A DNA stretch of 7,484 nt, from positions 538-8,021 of the forward strand of contig JAOZMA010000095.1 of NCBI GenBank assembly GCA_029934555.1, given 5' to 3'. A program made the position numbers and the translations under genes. Positions 1 through 6,399 of the stretch are shown piece after piece. The notes beneath the pieces were generated by a model, which saw only the letters and a list, made by a program, of their open reading frames with translations, did no database searches and had not been told where the DNA came from. The DNA is from Acidimicrobiia bacterium. GTDB taxonomy: Bacteria > Actinomycetota > Acidimicrobiia > Spongiisociales > UBA5794. The stretch's first letter is position 1. The number at the start of each line of letters is the position of its first letter.

Positions 1-148
1 CCGGGATCAGGTCGTACCGGGTCAGCAGACTGACGATCGCGTCGACGTCGGGAGGAGCATCCACGATCACGGCCGGTCCGCCCCGCTCGGGGGCGATCAC
101 GTAGCAGTTCGTTGCCGCAGCCCACAGCTCAGCTGATGTCAGGATCAT
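1..148 (-). CDS. MBL-fold metallohydrolase (glyoxalase II-like), N-terminal fragment
   Basis: This is a partial gene. The first 49 codons are present and the rest lies beyond the left edge. The translation starts MILTSAELWAAATNCYVIAP and continues through an AVIVDAPPD stretch to LLTRYDLIP. It fits the opening beta strands of metallo-beta-lactamase-fold hydrolases, whose usual pattern is NCYLV...AVVIDPG.....I...L...GL.P. The metal-binding HxHxDH motif would come just after the cut, so metal binding and substrate cannot be judged. The ATG start overlaps the rel stop (ATGA, 145-148), and a strong GGAGG lies 6 bases upstream. Translation is therefore probably coupled to rel. An MBL-fold gene beside rel is a familiar actinobacterial neighbour, and members are often annotated as hydroxyacylglutathione hydrolase, but the real substrate is usually unknown. 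The family call is fairly safe; the function is not. Confidence 0.8.
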   Translation of the reverse strand, partial: MILTSAELWAAATNCYVIAPERGGPAVIVDAPPDVDAIVSLLTRYDLIP

Positions 149-2343
149 CGTCCACCTCCAGGAACAAGTCGATATGCCTCGTACACGCCGCCGACATCGC
201 GCAGATCAGACAGCACTCGTTCGAGCTGCGCCGGATCCGAGAGCTCCACTTCGTATCGCAGGAAGGCGACACGGTCACGCCCCGCTACCGACGACGACGT
301 GTGAATGTTCGCACCGTGGTCTGACAGCACCGCCGTCACATCACGCAGCAGACGGGGCCGGTCGAGTGCCTCGACCTGGATCCATACGAAGAACGACTCT
401 GATTGGCTCGGAGCCCATGCCACCTCGATCAGTCGCTCCGGCTGTTCCTCGAGCGCTCCGATGTTCGCACAATCGGTCCGGTGCACCGACACGCCACGCC
501 CGATCGTGACGAAACCCATGATGGGATCGCCCGGCACCGGTCCGCAGCACCGCGCGAGGTTCACGAGCACGTCGTCGAGACCCTCGACGATGACACCACT
601 GATCGGGCGATTCCGGCGTCGATCGGGTGCAACCAGGCGATCCAGGATCTCCTCGGTCTCGTCGTCTTCCTCCGGAGCGATCCTCCGTTCGAGACGCCCG
701 ACGACCGTCTTGCCGCTCACCCTTCCTTCGCCGACCGATCCATAGAGATGGTCGAGGTCGTTGAATCCGAGCTCTGCTGCGACAGCGAGCAGATCCTCGT
801 CGTGTCCGGAGAGCGCCAGCGATCGACGGCGCAGCTCCTTCGTGATCTCTTCGCGCCCGTCGGAGAGCGCCGTCTCCCTGCGCTGTTTCACGAACCACTG
901 CCGGATCTTCGCAGCGGCCCGGGAGGACGTGACGAACTCGAGCCAGTCGCGGCTGGGATGTGCATCCTCGGATTTCGATGTGATGATCTCGACGATGTCG
1001 CCGGACTCGAGTTGGGTGGCAAGCGGCACGAGACGGCCGTTGACCTTGGCTCCGACGCATCGGTGACCAACGTCGGTGTGAATGCGGTAGGCGAAGTCGA
1101 CCGGCGTCGCTCCCTTCGACAGGGTGAGCACCGCGCCCTTCGGGGTCAGAGCGAACACCTCGTCCTGGTACAGATCCAACTTCAATGCCTCGAGGAATTC
1201 GGATGCATCGGCAGTGGCGTTCTGAAGGAAGTTGATATCGGCGACGAGTGGCATCTCGGAGCCGTCATCGCCCTCTTTGTAGCGCCAGTGAGCCGCGATG
1301 CCTGCCTCGGCACGCTCGTGCATCTCCAGGGTACGGATCTGGACCTCCAGCGGCTTGCCGTCCGGCCCGACAACCGTGGTGTGCAGCGACTGGTAGAGGT
1401 TGAACTTCGGCATGGCGATGTAGTCCTTGAACCGCCCCTGGATCGGAGCCCACATCGAATGCACAAGTCCCAGCGCCGCGTAACAGTCCCTCAGGTCGGG
1501 GACGATGATCCGAATGCCGATGAGGTCGTGGATCTCTTCGAACTCAAGACCCGAGTCGATCATCTTCCGATAGATCGAGTACACAAGCTTCGGCCTGCCG
1601 GTGACGGCCGCGTCGATGTGTGCGTCTTCGAGCGCTCCGGTCACCTCCTCCATGACCTTCTCCAGGTAGATCTCACGTTCCGGAGCACGTCGCTGTATCT
1701 GGGCTTCCAGGTGTTCGCGCCGCGCCGGATAGAGGGTTGCGAAGCTCCGCTCTTCGAGCTCATGCTTGATCTCTTGCACGCCGAGCCGATGCGCAAGTGG
1801 GGCATAGATGTCCAGCGTCTCGGAGGCGATCCGTTTGCGCTTCTCCTCCGGGAGCGGATCGATCGTCCTCATGTTGTGCGTCCGATCGGCGAGCTTGATC
1901 AACAGCACGCGAATGTCTTTGGCCAGGGCAACGGCCATCTTGCGGATCGTGGCAGCCTGCTGTTCCTCTCGGCTCGAGAACTTGATACGGTCGAGCTTTG
2001 TGACGCCGTCGACGAGGAGCGCAACCTCGGAACCGAAATCACGCTCGAGGTCATCGAGGGTGAACTCCGTGTCCTCTACAACGTCGTGGAGAATGGCAGC
2101 GACGATCGTCGCTGTGTCAAGTCCGTAGGTCGCCAGGATCTGAGCGACCGCGAGCGGGTGCACGACGTAGGGGTCACCGGTCCGTCGGATCTGCCCGGAG
2201 TGCGCCTCGACTGCAACCGCATAGGCTTGCCTGATCGCGTCGACGTCTGTGCCCGGATGATGCTCGACGGCGATCTCGATCAGATCGTCGAGCATCGCCT
2301 CGGGTGAGCTCACCGTCTCTGGATGTGCGATGGCGTCTGCCAT
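145..2343 (-). CDS. rel: Bifunctional (p)ppGpp synthetase/hydrolase (RelA/SpoT, Rel)
   Basis: Makes (p)ppGpp from ATP and GDP/GTP on starved ribosomes and also degrades it, setting the stringent response. The protein has 732 residues, normal for long RSH enzymes. The HD hydrolase domain (about 45-160) keeps all the expected residues: H62, H86-D87, E90-D91, D153 and N157. The synthetase domain (about 230-360) keeps GRPK (249-252), D273, RFKD (304-307), YQSLHTT and E333. RFKD is the RXKD form found in bifunctional enzymes; synthetase-only RelA has EXDD. The TGS domain is at 394-456, the zinc-finger region has C599, C600, H621 and C625, and an ACT domain fills about 655-732. Both activities are predicted intact. 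The start is uncertain: the ATG at 2343 lies 9 bases after the secF stop with no Shine-Dalgarno, and GTG at 2313 or ATG at 2295 are in-frame alternatives. The stop overlaps the next gene (ATGA). Confidence 0.97.
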   Translation of the reverse strand: MADAIAHPETVSSPEAMLDDLIEIAVEHHPGTDVDAIRQAYAVAVEAHSGQIRRTGDPYVVHPLAVAQILATYGLDTATIVAAILHDVVEDTEFTLDDLERDFGSEVALLVDGVTKLDRIKFSSREEQQAATIRKMAVALAKDIRVLLIKLADRTHNMRTIDPLPEEKRKRIASETLDIYAPLAHRLGVQEIKHELEERSFATLYPARREHLEAQIQRRAPEREIYLEKVMEEVTGALEDAHIDAAVTGRPKLVYSIYRKMIDSGLEFEEIHDLIGIRIIVPDLRDCYAALGLVHSMWAPIQGRFKDYIAMPKFNLYQSLHTTVVGPDGKPLEVQIRTLEMHERAEAGIAAHWRYKEGDDGSEMPLVADINFLQNATADASEFLEALKLDLYQDEVFALTPKGAVLTLSKGATPVDFAYRIHTDVGHRCVGAKVNGRLVPLATQLESGDIVEIITSKSEDAHPSRDWLEFVTSSRAAAKIRQWFVKQRRETALSDGREEITKELRRRSLALSGHDEDLLAVAAELGFNDLDHLYGSVGEGRVSGKTVVGRLERRIAPEEDDETEEILDRLVAPDRRRNRPISGVIVEGLDDVLVNLARCCGPVPGDPIMGFVTIGRGVSVHRTDCANIGALEEQPERLIEVAWAPSQSESFFVWIQVEALDRPRLLRDVTAVLSDHGANIHTSSSVAGRDRVAFLRYEVELSDPAQLERVLSDLRDVGGVYEAYRLVPGGGR
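155..159 (-). promoter_or_regulatory. Ribosome binding site of the MBL-fold gene
   Basis: GGAGG on the minus strand, with 6 bases between it and the ATG at 148. It lies inside the last codons of rel. It supports the start at 148 and indicates that the downstream gene can recruit ribosomes itself as well as through the ATGA overlap. Confidence 0.75.
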
Positions 2344-2352
2344 CTGAAGAGT

Positions 2353-3429
2353 CTACCGACGCTTCTTACGCTTCCGTGGTGCGCGTGCGGCCGCTCCGGA
2401 GGCTCCGGTTGGCGCCGACGGTGCAGCTGGAACGGTCTCGACCTTCGTCGGAACACTTGCCGCTGTGACGACAGTCTTGTTGCCACCACGCTTTCTCTCG
2501 ACCCGCTTCCGCTCTGCGATCCAATCCGGCTCCCGTTCCTTCCAGATAGCAAGCACCGGTGCGGCCACGAAGATCGACGAATACGTTCCTAGCGCGATTC
2601 CGATGAACAGCGCAAGGGCAAATTCCCTGAGCGTGTGTGCCCCGAGAGCGAAGGAACCCACGAAGAGCAGAGATCCGACAGGGATCAGCGACGTCAGCGA
2701 CGTATTGATCGACCGCATCAGCACCTGGTTCATCGAGGTATTCACGATCTCGGTGTACGTGTACTGATCGTGCATGAGCTCAACGTTCTCATTCACCTTG
2801 TCGAAGACGACAACCGTGTCGTAGAGCGAGTAGCCGAGGATGGTCAAGATGGCGATCACGGTCGCCGGCGTGACCACGAATCCGAACAATGCGAAGATCC
2901 CTCCGGTGATGATCAAGTCGTGGGCGAGAGCAGCCAGGGCTGCCATTGCCATCTTCCATTCGAACCGCCACGTGATGAAGAGCGCGACGACGATCAGGAA
3001 GACGACCAGCGCCTGGATGGCGGCCTGCGTCACTTCGGCACCGAAGGTCGGGCCAACGGCGTCGATCGTGACGGCGTTCACATCTGTGCCCGCCACGGTC
3101 GCTGCTGTCAGGACCAACTCGTCCTGAGACGCTGCGTCGAGAGCTTCGGTCTGGATCAGGATGAGCCCGTCACCCGTGAGCTGGACGCGTGCCCCGGCCT
3201 GGCCGATGCCCTCGAGCGACGACCGAACAACGGCAATGTCGACGCCTGCCTCGTTCTCGACCGTGACGACCACACCACCGGTGAAGTCGATGCTCAAGTT
3301 GAGCGGTCGTACGAGGAGCATCACAAGCGACAGCACGACGAGTGCAGCCGAGACGATCAGCGTCTTCTTGGAGATGGCAACGAAATCGAAGTGTGTCTCG
3401 CCCCGGTACATCTTGGTGAACACGCTCAT
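2353..3429 (-). CDS. secF: Protein translocase subunit SecF
   Basis: Membrane partner of SecD. Together with YajC the pair uses the proton-motive force to help complete protein export through SecYEG. The 358-residue protein shows TM1 at about 20-40, the SIDFTGG motif (46-52), a small extracytoplasmic domain to about 130, then TM2-TM6 between about 135 and 294. Conserved features are the AHD segment (D171) and GYSLYDTVVVFDKVNEN in TM4 (D204), which is the actinobacterial form of the motif. The C-terminus (about 297-358) is a cytoplasmic tail rich in Ala, Pro and Thr ending in a strongly basic run (RAPRKRKKRR). The ATG overlaps the secD stop as ATGA and has an excellent GGAGGTGA upstream. The stop is 9 bases before rel. 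The family assignment is very safe. Confidence 0.97.
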   Translation of the reverse strand: MSVFTKMYRGETHFDFVAISKKTLIVSAALVVLSLVMLLVRPLNLSIDFTGGVVVTVENEAGVDIAVVRSSLEGIGQAGARVQLTGDGLILIQTEALDAASQDELVLTAATVAGTDVNAVTIDAVGPTFGAEVTQAAIQALVVFLIVVALFITWRFEWKMAMAALAALAHDLIITGGIFALFGFVVTPATVIAILTILGYSLYDTVVVFDKVNENVELMHDQYTYTEIVNTSMNQVLMRSINTSLTSLIPVGSLLFVGSFALGAHTLREFALALFIGIALGTYSSIFVAAPVLAIWKEREPDWIAERKRVERKRGGNKTVVTAASVPTKVETVPAAPSAPTGASGAAARAPRKRKKRR

Positions 3430-4907
3430 GACGTCACCTCCACGGATTCAGCAGGGATCGAGGGTTGGCTGCTCTTCCCCATCGCTCCGCGGACAGAGAA
3501 CCAGCCGCCCTCGCCGAGCGCAGAGTGTGCGACCAGCCATGTGCCGGGACGTGTGTAGTAGTAGGACACGATCACATCGACAATCGTGGCGATGCCGAGT
3601 GTGAGAGCAAAGCCCTTCACCGGTCCAACGGCGAGGAGCCAGAGCAGCACCGCGGCGAGGAAGGTGACCGTGTCGCCCTTCAAGATGGTGCTGAACGCGC
3701 CGGGGTAGGCATGATCGATCGAAGGACGCAGCGGGCGACCACTGTGGTATTCCTCTTTCACGCGCTCGAAGTACACGATGTACGAGTCGAGGGTTATCCC
3801 AATCGACACGATGATGCCGGTCACACCCGCCAGAGTGAGGGTCGTGCCCTGAGTCTCACCGAGCAGGATGATCGCGCCGATCAGCAGGGAGCCGAACACG
3901 GTGAGGCCGACCATCGCGATCACACCGAGGATCCGGTAGTAGATGACCATGTAGATCGTGACGAGAGCAAGGCCGAGGAGTCCGGCGATGAGACCTGCCT
4001 TGAGCGAGTCGGCACCGAGGGATGCCGAGACGGACTCGACGCGCTCGCGCTCGAACGTCGTTGGCAACGCGCCGTAATTGAGAATGGCAGCAAGGTCTTC
4101 TGACTCTGCCTGCGGATTGTCAGATGAACCGATCGTGATGACGACCTGATTCGGATCAAGGCCTTCGTCAGGGCTCACCCCGGCTGCGACCTCGGGGGCC
4201 GAACCGACGACACCATCCACGACGATCGCGAGACGCCGTTGAGGGGACCCCACTGGAAAGGTTGCAAGCTCACCGGTCGCGAGCCTGAACTTCTCGCCAC
4301 CTTCATCTGTGAATTCGGGGACGACGACCCAACCGCCTGCGCCGCCGTGACCGCCTGTTCCGCTGAACTGGGCCCGTCCGCCCTTCATGTCGGAACCGGT
4401 CAGGAATGCCCCACCGACGACGTAGACGAAGGCGCCGTCCTCGCTGGGGAGGTAGGCGATTGCCGCGTGTACATCGTCCGGGTCGGAGAGGCCGTCGGCA
4501 TCGAGATTGTCAGGGTGATCGCCGTCCGGATCGGTCAACGCAGGGCTTTCCAGAACGAGATCAAGCACCGGGCGGAACGACATCTCGCCGGTGGTTCCGA
4601 CCGCTTCGAGAGCACGTTCCCGATCTTCGACTCCTGGAAGTTGGACAACGATCGAGCGCTCGCCCTGGACCGAGATCTCCGGCTCCTGTACGGATCCGAG
4701 TTCCTCGATGCGGCGGCGCATGATCTCAACTGCGGTGTCGAGTGTGTCCGGGTCGGTTCCTTCCGGCCCCACGAGCACAACGGCGAAGCCACCCTGGAGG
4801 TCGAGACCGAGCTTCGGGGCCCAGCCTGCGAGCAGCATGGCTCCGATCGACCCCCACGCGATGGCGAGGGTGATCAGCAGCGTGAGGAGCGCCTTCTTCC
4901 TGCTCAC
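3426..4907 (-). CDS. secD: Protein translocase subunit SecD
   Basis: Works with SecF in the inner membrane, with its large P1 domain outside, assisting late steps of Sec-dependent export. The protein has 493 residues. TM1 spans about 7-27 and is followed by the conserved LGLDLQGG (33-40). The extracytoplasmic P1 region runs to about 300, and five membrane spans fill about 303-458. TM4 holds the conserved proton-pathway acid as D374 in GITLDSYIVYFERVKEE, the actinobacterial version of AVDANVLIFERI. P1 contains two unusual low-complexity loops: an aspartate-rich stretch (126-145, nine Asp in 20 residues) and a Gly-rich stretch (about 176-192). The start is a GTG overlapping the yajC stop (GTGA, 4904-4907). 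No clear Shine-Dalgarno precedes it, so translation probably depends on coupling to yajC. The stop overlaps secF by 4 bases. The family assignment is very safe. Confidence 0.97.
   Translation of the reverse strand: MSRKKALLTLLITLAIAWGSIGAMLLAGWAPKLGLDLQGGFAVVLVGPEGTDPDTLDTAVEIMRRRIEELGSVQEPEISVQGERSIVVQLPGVEDRERALEAVGTTGEMSFRPVLDLVLESPALTDPDGDHPDNLDADGLSDPDDVHAAIAYLPSEDGAFVYVVGGAFLTGSDMKGGRAQFSGTGGHGGAGGWVVVPEFTDEGGEKFRLATGELATFPVGSPQRRLAIVVDGVVGSAPEVAAGVSPDEGLDPNQVVITIGSSDNPQAESEDLAAILNYGALPTTFERERVESVSASLGADSLKAGLIAGLLGLALVTIYMVIYYRILGVIAMVGLTVFGSLLIGAIILLGETQGTTLTLAGVTGIIVSIGITLDSYIVYFERVKEEYHSGRPLRPSIDHAYPGAFSTILKGDTVTFLAAVLLWLLAVGPVKGFALTLGIATIVDVIVSYYYTRPGTWLVAHSALGEGGWFSVRGAMGKSSQPSIPAESVEVTS
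3434..3441 (-). promoter_or_regulatory. Strong ribosome binding site of secF
   Basis: GGAGGTGA on the minus strand, close to a perfect complement of the 16S rRNA tail and 4 bases from the ATG (7 counted from GGAGG). It lies within the secD end. It is the strongest such site in the window and supports the secF start at 3429. Confidence 0.85.
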
Positions 4908-5227
4908 TCGGAATCGTCCACGATTCGCTCGGACACGGCCCGCTTGGAGATACGCATCGACGAGCCGCCGCCGAGATCGATCATGAAGCTCTCATCGTCC
5001 TCGGATCGGATCGTTCCGTAGATACCACCGATCGTGCGGATCTCGTTGCCGACTTCGATCGAGTCACGGAGCTCCTTCGCCTTCTTGGCGCGCTTGCGCT
5101 GTGGCAGGATGAGGAGCAGGTAGAAGAGGCCTCCCAGGATCGCTATCGGCAGCAAGAATCCGAGGATGCTGCTACCGCCTTCGCTCTGGGCGATGACGAC
5201 AGCCAGAATGCTCGACAGATACAGCAC
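4904..5227 (-). CDS. yajC: Preprotein translocase subunit YajC
   Basis: Small single-span protein that associates with SecD and SecF. The 107-residue product has a short hydrophobic N-terminus, one clear membrane segment (about 20-41, ending ILPQRKRAKK), then a cytoplasmic domain with the family pattern of a basic PQRKR boundary (42-46), VGNEIRTIGGIYGTI (59-73) and a conserved hydrophobic end. Length and order are typical. The start is GTG, chosen because GGAGG sits 5 bases upstream and the next upstream gene ends 68 bases before. Its stop overlaps the secD GTG. This is the first gene of the secretion part of the operon and has its own good ribosome binding site after the tgt gap. A weak hairpin lies just upstream; its meaning is unknown. 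Confidence 0.95.
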   Translation of the reverse strand: MLYLSSILAVVIAQSEGGSSILGFLLPIAILGGLFYLLLILPQRKRAKKAKELRDSIEVGNEIRTIGGIYGTIRSEDDESFMIDLGGGSSMRISKRAVSERIVDDSE

Positions 5228-5232
5228 TGAAT

Positions 5233-5237
5233 CCTCC
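5233..5237 (-). promoter_or_regulatory. Ribosome binding site of yajC
   Basis: GGAGG on the minus strand with a 5-base spacer to the GTG at 5227. It decides the start, since GTG starts need support and no ATG is available near the N-terminus. Confidence 0.8.
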
Positions 5238-5246
5238 GTTCGATGC

Positions 5247-5263
5247 CCGACAGGCGTTGTCGG
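5247..5263 (-). other. Short hairpin between tgt and yajC
   Basis: A perfect 6-base inverted repeat, CCGACA / TGTCGG, with a 5-base loop, lies in the 68-base gap between tgt and yajC and ends about 20 bases before the yajC start. No T-run follows on the minus strand, so it is not a standard intrinsic terminator. It could be an RNA stability or attenuation element, or chance. Confidence 0.4.
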
Positions 5264-5295
5264 TGAAGCGCCGGAATCCTAGCGGTGGAGAGAAC

Positions 5296-6399
5296 CTACT
5301 CCCCCGCTCGGGCGGCTACGACATCCGATCGAAACTCGCTGAAGCGGCCCTGTTCGATGGCCGCTCTCGCACTCCGAAGAAGATCGAACGTGTAGGTGAG
5401 GTTGTGGAGTGTCAGCAGTCGGTCGGAGAGAGGTTCGTTCGTCGTGAAGAGGTGCCGAATGTACCCACGGCTGTAGCGCCTGCAGGTCAGGCATGAACAT
5501 GCGGTGTCCAATGGATTCTCATCCTTCACCCATTCGGCTCGTTTGATCGAGATGTCTCCGTTTCGCGTCAGTGCTTTGCCGTGGCGAGCGAGTCGCGTCG
5601 GGATGACGCAGTCGAAGAGATCGACTCCCCTTGCGATCGCAGCCAGCATGCCCTCCGTGTCGCCGAGGCCCATGACGTACCGCACGCGATCCGGTGGGAG
5701 GTGGGGAATCGCCGCATCAAGTGCCAGATCTCGCTCTTCCGGGGTCTCTCCCACCGCGAGACCTCCGATCCCGAATCCCGGGAAGCCAAGGGCCGCGATC
5801 TCCTTCGCTGCTTGCTCTCGCAGATCCGGCTCGGCACCGCCCTGCACGATTCCGAACAAGGCCCGATCGTCTCGCTGTTTCGCTTCGAGGGCACGTTCGG
5901 CCCACCGGTACGTTCGATGCATCGCCTCTTCGGCTGCTATTCGCGGCGAGGGAAGAGGAACCGGCACGTCGAGCACCATCGCGATGTCGGAACCGAGTGC
6001 TTCCTGGACAGCGACGGCCCGCTCCGGGGTCAACTCGACGCGCGCACCGTCGTATGTGCTGCGGAAGACGAGTCCTTCCTCGCTGATCTTCGGATTCAAT
6101 GAGAGGACCTGGTACCCGCCGCTGTCGGTAAGGATCGGACCGTCCCAGGCCATGAAACCGTGGAGCTCTCCGAGTTGAGACACCACCGCCTCCCCCGGTC
6201 GCAGCATCAGGTGGTACGTGTTTGCAAGAACGATCTGGGCGCCAACGGTCCGAAGGTCTTCGGTATCCATCGTCTTGACCGTGGCCCGGGTCCCTACCGG
6301 CATGAAGTTCGGTGTTTGCACGTCGCCATGAGGCGTCGTCATCACGCCGGTCCTTGCCACACCGTCGGCCTCACCAAGGCCCCATGTAACGGCGCTCAC
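5296..6399 (-). CDS. tgt: Queuine/preQ1 tRNA-ribosyltransferase (Tgt)
   Basis: Exchanges guanine-34 in GUN-anticodon tRNAs for preQ1 in the queuosine pathway. The start is taken as the GTG at 6399, giving 367 residues. The GTG overlaps the queA stop (GTGA), has GAGGT 6 bases upstream, and the protein then begins with the usual WGLGEADGVARTGVM...HGDVQTPNFMPVGT. Extending to an upstream ATG would add 28 residues overlapping queA with no family similarity. Active-site residues match the Zymomonas enzyme: D92 (D102), D144 (D156), Q186 (Q203), GGLAV 212-216 with V216 (V233) and E218, nucleophile D263 (D280) in LFDCVIPTR, and zinc ligands C301, C303, C306 and H332. Unusually, the residue matching C158 is Pro146 within LDVPVPLP. 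The adjacent queA and the retained V233 equivalent favour preQ1 as substrate. Confidence 0.97.
   Translation of the reverse strand: MSAVTWGLGEADGVARTGVMTTPHGDVQTPNFMPVGTRATVKTMDTEDLRTVGAQIVLANTYHLMLRPGEAVVSQLGELHGFMAWDGPILTDSGGYQVLSLNPKISEEGLVFRSTYDGARVELTPERAVAVQEALGSDIAMVLDVPVPLPSPRIAAEEAMHRTYRWAERALEAKQRDDRALFGIVQGGAEPDLREQAAKEIAALGFPGFGIGGLAVGETPEERDLALDAAIPHLPPDRVRYVMGLGDTEGMLAAIARGVDLFDCVIPTRLARHGKALTRNGDISIKRAEWVKDENPLDTACSCLTCRRYSRGYIRHLFTTNEPLSDRLLTLHNLTYTFDLLRSARAAIEQGRFSEFRSDVVAARAGE

Noticed and set aside
403..2307. 634-codon open frame on the plus strand opposite rel
   Set aside because: It lies entirely antisense to a complete, motif-perfect rel gene. Its translation is Arg/Asp/Val-rich with no recognisable domain, as expected from a shadow frame in GC-rich DNA.
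2635..3558. 307-codon plus-strand open frame opposite secF
   Set aside because: Antisense to intact secF and the end of secD. Its translation is highly charged, His/Asp/Arg-rich and low in complexity, with no family resemblance.
4239..5021. 260-codon plus-strand open frame opposite secD and yajC
   Set aside because: It crosses the junction of two real genes on the other strand and shows no domain; a shadow frame.
5247..5263. Intrinsic terminator between tgt and yajC
   Set aside because: The stem is only 6 bases and no T-run follows on the minus strand.
5276..5281. TAGGAT as a -10 element for a yajC promoter
   Set aside because: No -35-like hexamer at the right distance, and a single short match in a 68-base gap is weak.
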